From Harmothoe impar (taxonomy: Eukaryota > Annelida > Polychaeta > Phyllodocida > Polynoidae): a stretch of DNA of 64,000 nt. A program made the position numbers and the translations under genes. Of this stretch, positions 11,828-23,778 are shown piece by piece. Position 1 is the stretch's first letter. Every line of letters begins with the position of its first letter. The stretch lies in NCBI GenBank assembly GCA_947462335.1, contig OX381707.1:63589773-63653772 (forward strand), in the 5' to 3' direction. The notes below the pieces were generated by a model that was given only the letters and a program-made list of their open reading frames with translations, did not search any database and had not been told where the DNA came from.

Positions 11828-12473
11828 TGGGGTGTTTCACAAGGAGAAAATAGATACAATTAATTTTACATGTTTTCTAAGACCAACTTAATATCACCCA
11901 ATATTAATTTTATCTTGGTGTTTCACAAGTTTCAATTGTATCTATGGACATATACTTAGATACAATTGAAGATAATAATGCGGCTTGTGAAACACCAACA
12001 TAAGACTAACATTTGGTAAAAGTAAGTCAACCTTAATAACCATAAAGCATTAATCTTAAATACGCTCTCCTTGTATAATGACCACATAGGATCAACATAA
12101 GTGTTGTTTAAATGTGTATGACCAGTTTATTTTCATCCTGAATAAACAGATATTTGCAGGGATTCTTGTGTGTAGTATGACACATATATTGCATGAATAA
12201 AACGTGAAAAAATATGTAAGGAAAATATTAGCGGGCATGGTATGAGCTCCACGCTAATATGCATTGTGAAACACTTATACATTAGTTGTATCTCAATTGT
12301 AGGCCAAGACCCTGACTTCACATTTTGGTTGTAGACCTTTGTGAAACACTTTTTAAAAGCAGTATACAATTGATACAACCAAATGTCGGTCTTACTGGTT
12401 ATATGCAATCAAGTCCTCCTATAGAAACACTTATTCTACAATTAATTGTATATGCCCCTTGTGAAACACCCCA
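11828..12473. mobile_element. MITE with TGGGGTGTTTCACAAGG termini
   Basis: TGGGGTGTTTCACAAGG (11828-11844) is matched by its complement at 12457-12473, with the trinucleotide CAG on both outer sides (11825-11827 and 12474-12476). A second, smaller inverted pair, TGGTGTTTCACAAG/CTTGTGAAACACCA, lies inside at 11916-11997. Further degenerate TGTGAAACAC motifs are at about 12265 and 12341. The TTTCACAA motif is therefore both terminal and internally iterated. The interior is non-coding. Confidence 0.75.
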
Positions 12474-12874
12474 CAGAATGGACGTACCAAAATAAAATTA
12501 TAAGATAATATGACTGTGCTGGAGTGTGCCTTCTTGGCTTATCATTTCATTGCTGCACAGCACTTTGTGAAATCACCAATGTTATCCGCATGATATAAGC
12601 CAGATGGGTTTCTACTAGACTGCAAAAAGCTATCAGATATCTACTCTATGTGTCTGGGGTGATACGTCTAATATAGACTGATGCAGCTGAGCTGCTGAGG
12701 AGATGTTAACAGGATGAGGTAAAGTGGTGCCACCGTCCAGACTGATTTCAGGATAGACAGATCATATATTATTATAGCACAGTGAGTACATCATAAAGGT
12801 CAGGCCTTTACATAAGTAGTATGCCTGTCGATATTGAGAATGTTATATGTATATGTATATCACACATCGATTGT

Positions 12875-13403
12875 GGCTGTGTCTCACCGGATCGGGCAAT
12901 GTGAATGTCTTTATTCAGGAGCCATCTTTGACTGGGTGATGTCTTTGACCGGGTGCCATCTTTGACCTGCCACCATAAAAAATAGATTTTTAAAAGAAAT
13001 TTCATCTTTGATGTGTAAGGCCAAAAAAAAAAGGTTTGTTTCAGGTAACATGGCAAGAAAATGTAGGGTCGGTAGGTCGGATTTTTTTTTTTTTACTTTT
13101 TTTTTTTAACATGAAAGTACTGGCCGACCTCTCTGAAAACCCCAAAATTTACCAAAAAAGGGTAAAAAAAACACGTAAATTTCTACAAAATTGCATTAAA
13201 AAACGTAGGGTCGGCCCTGTTTCGGTCGGGTTACCTGAAACAAACCTTTTTTTTTGGCCCAAGGGATAAAATAAAGAAAGTGGCGGTGGATATACCTCCA
13301 TTTATATCTTAACCTGCTCTAAATAACCCATGTTCTGTCAGGTGGTCAAAGATGGCACCCACTCAAAGACGTTCACATTGGTCCGATCTGGTGAGACACA
13401 GCC
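12875..13403. mobile_element. GGCTGTGTCTCAC-ended element, copy 1, with nested insertion
   Basis: Terminal inverted repeat GGCTGTGTCTCACC at 12875 and its complement ending at 13403, flanked by the 4-bp direct repeat TTGT (12871-12874 and 13404-13407). Subterminal units of the form CATCTTTGACCGGGTG are repeated on the left and inverted on the right. A second element (13019-13258) sits inside. The sister copy is at 14151-14481. The 4-bp duplications differ between the copies, as expected for true target-site duplications. Confidence 0.85.
13019..13258. mobile_element. Nested element with GGCCAAAA...GGTTTG ends
   Basis: An inverted repeat of about 30 bp. It reads GGCC, a poly-A run, then GGTTTGTTTCAGGTAAC at 13019-13049, with its complement at 13229-13258. 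The interior is T- and A-rich with two GTAGGGTCGG words. It lies inside the element at 12875-13403, so it inserted later. No exact target duplication was resolved. Confidence 0.7.
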
Positions 13404-13546
13404 TTGTATAACATCATCCCAAAAGGTCTATATTACAGATGCATTAGTAAGGTAAGGTAGTAGACATAATGGATACATATAATTGGACCCGCTGCTTAAA
13501 TATTATAATGCGCAAAGTGTATTAGAGTTACACGAGGCGTGTGTTA

Positions 13547-13653
13547 ACACACTCAGAAAAGTCAGCGTCATTGTCGCTAAAAACCACTCTCACCTGAAAG
13601 TAAGGCACTGAGAATGGTTTTAGCGACAATGATGCTGACTTTTCTGAATGTGT
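13547..13653. repeat. Long near-perfect hairpin
   Basis: Arms at about 13547-13593 and 13610-13653 are complementary with few mismatches (GTCAGCGTCATTGTCGCTAA against TTAGCGACAATGATGCTGAC) around a loop of under 20 bases. It could be a tiny MITE with almost no interior, or a hairpin RNA source. Confidence 0.75.
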
Positions 13654-14150
13654 ACTCACGGTGCTACTGAACAATATATATACTGCAGTGTCTATACATC
13701 TTTCTCATTCCGTTTTTCACTTGGATCTGTTACCTGAGTATTTCTCATACTGGTACAAGCAGCTGCCACCTCACTGTAAGTAATCAATGGACTATCCCAT
13801 GTGGGCTATTGTCCATTCACATTTACGAACGGGTCTTGCTTAGGGATGTGGCTTAGGAATGGTGCTTGGCTGGTTTAATCCTAGACACAAGACTGGCGGT
13901 GGGCCTAGTGGATCTAGATACAACATGAAAATGTAGTGCATATAGACTGTCCTATCCGCCCTCCATTATGCAGATAGTAGGCCTCATATGCATGACGATG
14001 TGCCAAAAGTAACCCCTATACACACGACAATGTTGTCCTGGCGTTTTCCTATCAGCACAACCAAGTGACTTCGGCAATACTCATCAAGCTGGTGCTTTCT
14101 CAGGACAGCTGAAACAAACAATAATAGTTTGGGCTCCACTATGCATTATA

Positions 14151-14481
14151 GGCTGTGTCTCACGACCTTGGGACAATGTTTTGTCTCTGACCGGGTGCCG
14201 TCTCTGACTGGGTGCCGTCTCTGACCGGGTGCCCTCTCTGACCTGGTGTCAGAAAAAACGTTTCTTTTAATTGTTAACCTATACTTATGTATATAAGGAT
14301 TTCTAAAAACTCTATGTCAGTTGTTATGTGATTATAATTAGCCTCCTGCTATTGGTAGAAGATAACTAAACTCCCAAAGTGACATCCGGTCAGAGACGGC
14401 ACCCGGTCAGAGATGGCACCTGGTCAGAGACGGCACCCGGTCAGAGACAAAAACATTGGCCCAAGGTCGTGAGACACAGCC
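14151..14481. mobile_element. GGCTGTGTCTCAC-ended element, copy 2
   Basis: 331 bp with TIR GGCTGTGTCTCACGACCTTG and its inverted complement, flanked by TATA on both sides (14147-14150, 14482-14485). On each arm a unit of about 20 bases, TCTCTGACCGGGTGCCG, is present three to four times in opposite orientation on the two arms. The interior is short and AT-rich. There is no nested insert, unlike copy 1. Confidence 0.85.
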
Positions 14482-14921
14482 TATAGTCATTGTTTGTATC
14501 AGATATGGGAGGATAGTTCCGATCCAAATGAGATAATATATAATGGAATCCCAGCCTATGTCCTACTGATTATATATGATTATCAATGTAACTGCCCTAA
14601 TGGATATAGAGGAGAGGATACGAATATCAGACACAGCGGGGGGTTGGGGCTCAGCTGCCATATCTGCATCCCCCATGGCCATACAAAACTTTCCCTTTTA
14701 CGAGGTATCTCATGAGCAACCTGATATACAAAATGGGTATTAATGTGCACAGTGCTGATGTTAACATGTATACATGATTAATCAGATGCATTCGACACAC
14801 AACTAAGCCCCTTTGTATGATACTTATATCACACCTGGGTGGAAAGACAAAGAAAAACCGCCTCTCTGTATTTTATGTACAAAGCAATCAACGGTGGTGA
14901 CCGAGTGGTGAGGCATAAGTT

Positions 14922-15052
14922 AGTTAAACCACTCCAGACCCCTGTACTGAGGATAATGCGACAGTCACGGCTGAGCACACTCTGACTCTTGATCAGCCTA
15001 GACTAAGACAGTCCCATTATCCTCCGTACAGGGGTCTGGCAGTGGTTTAACT
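14922..15052. repeat. Imperfect palindrome with 38-bp arms
   Basis: The left arm (14922-14959), beginning AGTTAAACCACTCCAGACCC, pairs with the right arm at 15015-15052, which ends GGTCTGGCAGTGGTTTAACT. The loop is about 55 bp. It is probably a small MITE; no target duplication is evident. Confidence 0.7.
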
Positions 15053-15847
15053 ACTACATATAGCAGCTAGGCTTGAAATTATAACTTATGGAACGAGCTT
15101 TGAGTTTGAGTTTTGAGTTGTAATTGTTTTATTTCTGACTTGACATATTAGGAAGAGTTACATGTGCCAATGTATGAAGGGTATCGTATGTACATCTATG
15201 CCTTTGTAAATCTCACTTATTTTCAGAAATAGAAAGACTGCTCCTCCGCGTATACGCAGGTATGTATTGGCCTATGAAAAACATCCCGACCTGTATAAAA
15301 GATCTTATTGGCAATAACACATTCAGCAACAACAACCACAACAGCTAGAGTGGTGACAAAGAAGGCCTGTGGGCACAACATTCAAAGTGATATAAAGCAG
15401 GCCACATGTATGGGATGTGTCAAAAAGCTGTTGGCCTTGAAATTGAGGCCGAACGAACATAAACATACATTATTTTAATGGCACTTTTCCATATTAAAGA
15501 GATTTGCATGAAGGTTGCAACCCTGCAAACATATAACTCCCTGCCATATTTCGGAGATAACTATATATGTATAGATTATGGTCAATTACACAGATGCTAT
15601 ATCCTTGAATAATCCGTTTCTTTTATGAAATGTAGATAGTAAAGAGTTAAAGTTAATAGTGATGATTGCATCCGGCAATTGGTTTGACAGATACTGATGA
15701 AGATGCAATATTGATCAATGTCCGGAACAGTTTGTAACGTACAGATCCCATCAAAATAGGCCGCAACATCTGCTTAACACACGTCAAAGGCACATGTCTT
15801 CAGAATTCAATTGATATTGATTCATAGTCCCCCCCCCCCTTTGTCAC

Positions 15848-16420
15848 TACCCAGTCAACAGAAATACGTAGAACAGACATAGATTTATGTTGGTTCTAGG
15901 ACTTAATTACGTAATTTCAGAAAGTTTGTCAACGTCAAAACATTAAGGTTTAATTACGCCCAACAGACGTATATATATATTACATGCAAATTCTTCATGT
16001 ATTCTCCTACATATGAATGTCTAATTATTTGTGGCTAATTCCCAAACATTAGATTAAAAATCATAAAGAGTTTACTGCTTTGAATGTGATAGATTTGCCA
16101 AGGTGTTGCACGATCTATCCATACTTCATGGTGGTGGCACCTAGAGTTATATTCGGGAAGTATAGTCATATGAATGAGAAACATCACAAAGAAATTTATG
16201 TATGAAATATGTATTTTAACGTAGATTTAATACGTTAATTTATGTCTGATGAGGTAGAATAACGTAATTCAGACATAAATGTCAGTTGAACATAAGTAAA
16301 CCTTAACGTTTTGACGTCCATAAACCTTGCAAAAAAACGTAGTTTAAACCTTAAATAAATTAAGACATAAAAAGTTTGGTTGGAAGTGAACCTACACAAA
16401 CCTCGAAGCTACGTTGGAAT
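15848..16420. mobile_element. Long-TIR non-autonomous DNA element, copy 2
   Basis: Diverged relative of 4020-4923. The left arm holds TTACGTAATTT and GTCAACGTCAAAAC. The right arm holds TAACGTAATTC, ACGTTTTGACGTCCATAAAC, TTGGTTGGAAG and CTACGTTGG in inverted order. The outer ends are eroded, so the limits are approximate. It shows that copy 1 belongs to a family. Confidence 0.6.
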
Positions 16421-16568
16421 TACCCTCTCTACCTATTCCGATCTTGAAAACCACTTAAAATATGCTGCTTAATTTGTAAGAATCGGGGTTGAAATCGGCA
16501 ATCGGCAAACGTTTTGACTGTTTTTGAGCTGCACTGTCATTGGCTAAGAGGTGGTCACATGACATTCT

Positions 16569-16625
16569 CAATATGCCCACCCAGTGGGCGTATTGGCACA
16601 ACACGCCACTGGGGTGGGCATATTG
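16569..16625. repeat. Short inverted repeat
   Basis: CAATATGCCCACCCAGTGGG (16569 onward) pairs with CCACTGGGGTGGGCATATTG (ending 16625) across a 10-base loop. A second small inverted pair, TTGGTGCGTT/AACGCACCAA, flanks about 16878-16953. Confidence 0.6.
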
Positions 16626-17107
16626 GCTTCCGTACTTCATAAATATAATTATCCTCCGTAATGTATATAGTGGCTCTTCAAATGATATACAATCTAGATA
16701 ATGCATTATTACTATGGTGAACTTCTGATGCTGTTTCTCTTATAACGCATTTTATAATGACTCACCCTACTTATTCCATTACCAACTAAAGTATTCAGCG
16801 TTTATATTTTTCTTTTAATCTTATGTTCTAATATAATTATAACATTTATGACAAATGTTTTGCATTTTCATACGACCATTTGGTGCGTTTGTTAGGCGCT
16901 GGATTAGTAACTTACTAACTTGGGTGATTTAGCAACTTATGAACGCACCAATTACATATTTGGTAATTGAAATAAGTGACTGGAAAACTCAAAGATTGTC
17001 TGTAATCACTTATTTTTAACTGTAGAAGAAAAAAAACATAATTATATCTAAACGATTAAACATCAGAAACTAGTATTGAATTGACTAATTCAGTACCTGT
17101 ATATCTA

Positions 17108-17385
17108 CAGCCCGTTGGGGCTCGGTGTGGCTGTTGGTAGGCAGAGCTGCCGTCTCGGGGGCACTGAAGGGAGCAGTGACAGAGACCATGCCTGTTTTGA
17201 TCCAACCCAAATTGGAGCCATGTCCACCCATTTGCTACAGCTCGGGACAGGCTTTATCCAATAACGGTCACTTGATGCAAGTCTGAAAGAGGACTCCGGC
17301 CTTTATCACCCGGCCTTCCTGTGCCATGCATACAGAGGGCTCTGTGGTGTGGGGCCCAACACCACCTGGCTCTAAACTGGGGCTG
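17108..17385. repeat. Dispersed repeat C, copy 1
   Basis: Matches 19228-19512 in the same orientation. The 3' half is nearly identical (TATCCAATAACGGTCAC, GATGCAAGTCTGAAAGAGGA, then GGGCTCTGTGGTGTGGGGCC). The 5' half is more diverged, with short insertions or deletions. No inverted termini, tail or coding frame was found. It is probably a transposon or SINE-like fragment of unknown type. Confidence 0.75.
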
Positions 17386-18712
17386 GAAACTAGGAATAGT
17401 TAGGCTAGATTTCATTCAAAAAGCCAGGTGATGATGCTGGGGCTGGTAGGTATCAGCACCCTTTTTTTTGAGAATTCCCTTTGGAACCATTCATGATTGG
17501 AATCTTAGCTAATCCATGACAACCATCCTATAGGTGCTACTTTTACCAAAAGCAAAAGTGGCACATTACTTGTAATTGTACACGCTGCATGGTAATTCTC
17601 AAGCATATCATTGTACTGTTTTAAAATCTTTGTACCTTTTATTGTGTAGGCTATTTCAAACTAAAATTTATCATACCACATATATGTGGGAGAAACACAG
17701 GTGTCTCATGTAAAAGCAGTGAAATGACCCCTGGTAGGAGGTGTTCCTCCCTATTTTACTTGGTATGAACACAGGTGTGGTTTGAGTGAGGGAGTCGTGT
17801 GACACCAAAGGAATGACACTAGATGTTTACTGGGGAGGAACGCAGGTGAAAATGTATCTAAAAACCTCACAATGGCACAAAATAAATGTCAAGAATGGAA
17901 TTTATGACTTTTTTTCACATCTAGAAATGTACCTTTTATTTGGTTTGACTTTTTTCAAATTAAATGTTATTTTGGTTCAAGTTAACATATTTTTCCCGCA
18001 GGTCTAAAATCATTACAAACCATTCTCCAAAATACTCAATATTCTAGATGGTGTCTTGTAGATTGGTTTTTACAGTACCACTTTTATGATGACAACCACA
18101 ATACTTTTGCATGGCCTATTTAGTGTACCCAATACCCCTATATTTACCGGCCCGCTGGGGAACAGTCCTGTGGGCAATGGGTCACTGACCTTACTATAAG
18201 GCACCTGGGGATGCATACAGTTGGGATGTAGTCTATTTTGTTGTCTATAATTATATCCCCGGTACTATCTTAGAAGTCAGGCCGGATCATTTACACGTGG
18301 AGATGAACCAGCGATGAGCAAGAAAAATCCGGTATTAAAGTTATGGCTGAGGAAAGCAGAGAGTCCCTTGTTGAGGCAACATGAACTGACCTATCATAGC
18401 ATCTTCCCATAATGAGGATTGCGGTAGTGTTACAGCACCGAAAATGAAGCCCATGATGGAGTTGTCTGATGCTGTCACCAGACCTCTCACAAAGTCACAC
18501 GCGACACTATTTCATTACTGTCAACATGCTTTAAACATTCTGAAGTAATGGCTCAAGGGTGGTATTTTTGCCTCACATTTCCAAAAAGTATATGCCTAAA
18601 TGTAGGTACAGGTAAGCCTTATTAAAGGTGTGTAACTATACTACTACTGTACCAGTTGCTTTAGATGGGCATCATGATGGACCAGATGGGTATATCGCCT
18701 GAGGCCTAGGAT

Positions 18713-18925
18713 GTGCCCCTACATGGGTACCCGTATTTTTTACCATCGATTTTGATTGAAAGGGACATGTCGATGTGTCGATTTTTATCCCATACCATTA
18801 GTATACACCCTACTTCATGTGTCCATGTCCGTCGATTTTTAAAAGGGCCGTGTCGCCCGTGCCGATTTTTAAAAGGGCCGTGTCGCCCGTGTCGCCCGTG
18901 TCGATTTTTACCCATGTAGAGGCAC
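18713..18925. mobile_element. MITE with 6-bp target duplication TAGGAT
   Basis: 213 bp. The TIR GTGCCCCTACATGGGTA (18713-18729) has its complement TACCCATGTAGAGGCAC at 18909-18925 (one mismatch). The 6-bp direct repeat TAGGAT abuts both ends (18707-18712, 18926-18931). The right half contains a minisatellite of about 32 bp built from GATTTTTAAAAGGGCCGTG and GTCGCCCGTG words. The translations in either direction are simple repeats, not a protein. Confidence 0.85.
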
Positions 18926-19227
18926 TAGGATCAATACAGTCTAATGATTTTAGTAGTCAACAATAATTATATCATGGTAACTCAATCTGTTTACGCTGAT
19001 CCCTCGAACCAGGTATGACATATTTAAGACTTTGGATGTCAACTTCTGCTTCGATTGAGTGAGGGAAATCAACTGTATAAGGTACCATACAGTGTAGCTC
19101 AACAACTAGGGCAAATGGAGGTGTGGGAGAACTGTTTATCAAGCTTACTTCCTAAACCAAAGAATGAGACCTGAATGAAGTCCCTGAATGCAGGCAATCA
19201 GAGTCCAGTAGCAAATAGTCTCATTCA

Positions 19228-19512
19228 GCCCTTTGTTGGGATGGTGACAGGCCTTGGGACATTCGGTGTGGTTATGGGAAACCAGAGCAACATTATATGG
19301 GGGACACTGGTGGCAGAGTCAGAGGCCATACCTGTTTTGATTCACCCCCAAATTGGAGCCATGTCCTCCCCATTAGCCGTGGTTCAGGCAGGGCTTTATC
19401 CAATAACGGTCACGTGATGCAAGTCTGAAAGAGGACTCCGGCCTTTATCACCCGGCCCGCCTGTGCCGTGCATACAGAGGGCTCTGTGGTGTGGGGCCCA
19501 ACACCACCTGTG
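19228..19512. repeat. Dispersed repeat C, copy 2
   Basis: Partner of 17108-17385 in the same orientation, 2.1 kb downstream. It retains slightly more sequence around AGAGGCCATACCTGTTTTGA. The two copies could reflect independent insertions or a local duplication. Confidence 0.75.
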
Positions 19513-19749
19513 TCTCAATGAGGGTCGACAGGGGTTGGACACTGAGATTAGTCTCATGAAAATGCCACCCATTGAAGTAAAAGGGGGAATTTCACTGCAG
19601 ACTTGATTATAGTCCAGACAAGTTTGATTGACAGCTGAAGTCTGCTAACATTGCATTTTTTTCTAACATTTCCCTTCTTCATAACTCATCTTTACACATA
19701 TAGCTCCCTAGCCTATAGCTCCCAAACACTTTCTCCACATGTGGGCATC

Positions 19750-19936
19750 CACTGCATAAATGTTTACATTTAAGTAAATTAGATATGTTTAAAGGAAAAC
19801 TTTAAGCATATTCGAATAAACTTTAATACCGTTATGACCTTTCCGGGCCATTTACATGGTATTACCGAACTTAAAGCCACTAAACGTGCTTCTTTAAGGC
19901 ATATTAAAATTGCTTAATGAAAACACCCATGCAGTG
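19750..19936. mobile_element. CACTGCAT-ended MITE, copy 1
   Basis: 187 bp from CACTGCAT to ATGCAGTG. The subterminal words TGTTTACATTTAAGTAAATT and the inverted AATTGCTTAATGAAAACA continue the inverted repeat. A conserved TTATGACCTTT then CGGG lies in the centre. It is related to 20580-20778. Confidence 0.7.
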
Positions 19937-20579
19937 TATCTCTTACCTGCCACATTGCCATGAAGGGTGAAAAGTAAGGGCGAGGGAGATTGTGATTGCT
20001 AAACTTTTCAAAGGAGAAGTGTCTCAGATAAAAGCCCTAAAACGTGATTCTTGAGGGCTCAGAAAGACATCCCAGCTTTTGACATCTGAGAGATGGAAAT
20101 GAGAGAGATAAACATGGCCACATTCGTGAGACATTATTTGGGTAATACCTCAACAATGCCCTCTCAAATCACATACCAATTATGACCGGTGAAGAATGAC
20201 TCTTTTGATCAATGGATTGAACATCCATAACTCTTGTATTCATGCATGGACAACATTGAAATCATAATGGCACTGAAGAAAGAAGCATTTTTGTCACCAC
20301 TCGCGGATCACACATCCTTTGGGTGAATGCGAAACAGAAACACAAGGGGGCATGCATTAGGCGTGAGCATTGCTCAGATATCAGAACGTGCATATATGGC
20401 CAGATCCTGGAGTCTAATTCTGAGATCCTTTTCCACACGCAATTGAAATGAAAAATAAATACTACTAAGAAGTATATTATACACAGATATGGTTTCTCGA
20501 GAATAATGATCCTATGATGGAAAACAATTTTGCTCTTATGCATTGTGTAGACTGTCTGTAAGGATAGCGCCAATGTGAG

Positions 20580-20778
20580 CACTGCATGAATATTTGCATT
20601 TAAGTAAATTAAATAATCATGCTCAAAGTAATACATTATGCATTCATGCTTCGAGTAGATGCTACTTTAGTTCATTATGACCTTTTCGGGACATTTACAT
20701 GACATTCAGAACTCAATACGCTTAAAGTGTTCCTTTAAGTCATCTTAGATTTGCTTAAATGCAAACAGTCATGCAGTG
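20580..20778. mobile_element. CACTGCAT-ended MITE, copy 2
   Basis: 199 bp, same ends and central motif as 19750-19936 (CATTTAAGTAAATTAAAT near the left end, TTATGACCTTTTCGGG in the middle). The arms have diverged. No target duplication could be read for either copy. Confidence 0.7.
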
Positions 20779-20799
20779 GCGTTCATGCAGCCCTTGCCT

Positions 20800-23770
20800 C
20801 AGGTCGTTCTCCCATCTGGTCCTTTTACGGGAGCTGGCTGATAAGCCCACCTGCATCACTTGGTAGACTAGTAGTACTGTAAACAAAATCTTAAGTGTTA
20901 ATTATATGTGAATTTGGGCTTTTGCTCGAGGGGCATGTGAGGTAAATGTTTCACCCCTAAGGAACCACAATTTGACAGTCACACAGCCAGGCTGAGTTCA
21001 ATATGAGGCCAATCTGAGAGTATTATTTGCAAAGAGGCTAATTGGCCTGGTTAAAAATGAATAATGGATGGAGTTGACTGATAAATTAGTTGATCGAATT
21101 TATGTACTTCAGATTGGTTCTTAATAGGTATAGGTTTACCTCAAATCTTATCACATAAAGTAGCTGGTTTATAGGGCCTCCTACTGATACACTCGTTATA
21201 TGCGAGCCTGTAGATAACATTGCGAGTTTACTTATGCTATAGAATGTGCCGGTAAGAGATTACATACAATGAAAACAAAGAAAGTAAGGGTGGTTTAATA
21301 ATGGGCATACATGTTTTTGGAAGGCTTTGTCATGTAAAATGAACCTATAGCTGTGGAGCTATATAGTATATGGTACGGCGAGATTAATCTTGATGAAATG
21401 ATATTATATTCATAGGAATATAGAAGCCGCTTAGTAATGTTGATATCCAATGAGTATGCACAGATGAAAACAGTTTTTCAAGAGCATCGCCCTGTCATGC
21501 AGTTTCAAAGGGTAGAACATAAGGACTAAAACAGCATATATGGACCCATTAAACTGAATACTCTTCCCCTAAATGGCTCTATTCCTTCAAAAATGGCATA
21601 GAAAATGTCCATGTGTACACCTCTCTCGCCTTTCACTCTTTTTGAGGTACTCATGGATATCTTGTGAGGCCGCTCTCTTCCCTTTATCTAAAATGTAAAG
21701 CTTTGTAGTATAAGGAGTAACATTCCCACTATTCGGTCATAAATGAAGCTCATGAATACTAAATTATTCGGATGTCTAATATATCATATAACAGTAGCAG
21801 TTTAGTTGCATAGTTAGGCTGTAGCGCTCTTGAATATTATATTCATTTGTCAAGTAATTTAGCTGCGGCCAAAGCTAGATTTCAAATATATTATGTTTAG
21901 TTTGAGCATAATGCGAATGGATTTAGAGATACTATTGCAATACGAGTTTCCATAAATCCCGCTTTTAGCACCTAGGCAATGAGTTGTAAGGAAAGTAGCA
22001 TGATGCATTAAGAGGGGGCTGAAGACAGCTCCAATGCATCTTACTTGAACTTAAGAGGAGCGGAGTAATGCTATCCTCTACAGTAGCGGAGTAACAATGC
22101 CCTGCAGGATAAGGTATTTGCATGACTTTCTCATGATGGAAAGTGCCTATGACACCTTACAGCCTTTTTCCATTAGCTATAGTATTCACAATTTGTAACC
22201 AAAACTTTGGTCATGACATTGTGTCATTCTAAATAGTCAAATGTTGCACAATCAAAATAAGGAGGATTCATCGATAATTATTCAAAATGTTAGATATCAA
22301 TGCTGATAAAATCATACGATCACCTTTCAGACAGCTAGAAATGACGTACAGTGTATGTTATCGTATGTGTGCAACTGAGTTTCGCCCTGAGCAGCTGTCT
22401 AGATAGGATCAGGGGGGGACAACGCTGTGGCTCCGCCTGGTGTTAAACACATGTCATGCGTAACATTGTCCACTGATCTGTTGGCTCTTGAACTTGGCCT
22501 GTCTGACAGAATGTCATAATGCTCTAATAATACTGCATGTAACAGGAAGTCAATGCCACATCCGCATCAAAAAGACTTAACCCTCAGAGACTGACACCTG
22601 TTAGAGGAATGGCAATGCATCCAAATAGAGAAATCTAAGCTAGTTGAGGTGACATTGGGTTGTCCAGGGAATCAAAAATTAGTCAACTTTGAACTGTTAC
22701 TGCAAACTTTTAAGAGAAGTTATACTGAATCTATAATTGAAAATGAATAGAACGATAAATCATTAATACAAATATCAAGTGGAGCATATGGGAGCATCAG
22801 TGCTTGTGCTTGAAAAGAATATTTTACATTGTGTCTAATGAGCACACCATGCCACTATATTCTATAATAGCTAGTTCCCCTAACTGCCAGTGGTGTCACC
22901 ACTTGATGGCTCTTACACCACTGAACATCCATTTGGCTGCAGGCCAGGACAATGTTACGCATGCATTTACCACGAGGGCGGAGCCGCGGCGTTGTCCCCC
23001 CCTGGATAGGATAATGTTTTATGGGACACATCATGGTGGTGATATATTGCTGATGAACAAACACAGTGCACATTGCACATTGATTCGTATTACCCTGCAC
23101 CTGGGATATACATCTTCATACACAGGGTACCACCATTGCAGTCTCTAAATGTAGAGGGTAGGGAAGTCGTTTAAAGGATCCAACAGCAACTCTTTTCCAA
23201 CTTGACCGTCGGTAGGTGAGAAATCAACGTTGACAGCTGAAATTGAATTAATTTTTGGGAAGAAATATTCGTGGATCAACAAGGGAAAAGGGCCCTCCGC
23301 GGGATTTTCAGTACCAACTTTGGCCACCAGGGGGCTCCATCTAGCCAAAGAAATAGACCAAAATATAGCAAAAAACTCTATACTACTTTTTTATCTAGAA
23401 TATGATTACATGGCCACATTAGACGATCCCATCTTTGGTTAAAGCATTCCATGTTGGTTGCCATGGAAATATGATTTTCATTCTAAATCAAAAAAAGAAT
23501 TGATAGATGGCCCCACAATGATTTCTATGCTGAAAACAGAATGTAAATACCAATTTTAGATCAAAATCTGTGACCAAAGTTTGATGTTTGAAAAAGTTTG
23601 GATATTTGGTAAATAGCATAATTATCATGGTAATCAGATAGGAATATCTCTAAAACAAAGTAAGGTAGAGCTTATTGCCATTTAATATTGGACAATGACC
23701 ACACATATTCAGAAGACCAGTACTCAGAAACTAGAGGTGGTACCTGCTAATAAAAAGATATTACTGGAAA
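20800..23770. other. No recognised gene
   Basis: About 3 kb in which I see only short frames without recognisable domains. A segment at about 23330-23480 carries GGCCACCAGGGGGC and GGTTGCCATGG words that also occur in the repeats at 43190-43437 and 48190-48520, so part of it is probably an old transposon. Confidence 0.4.
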
Positions 23771-23778
23771 GCTGATAA

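Noticed and set aside
18706..18919. Frames on both strands with HGRHG or PCRPCRFL repeats
   Set aside because: They are both products of the internal minisatellite of the MITE at 18713-18925.
20262..20636. 124-codon minus-strand frame
   Set aside because: No domain is recognised, it overlaps the left end of a MITE (20580-20778), and it has no supporting context. I cannot call it a gene.
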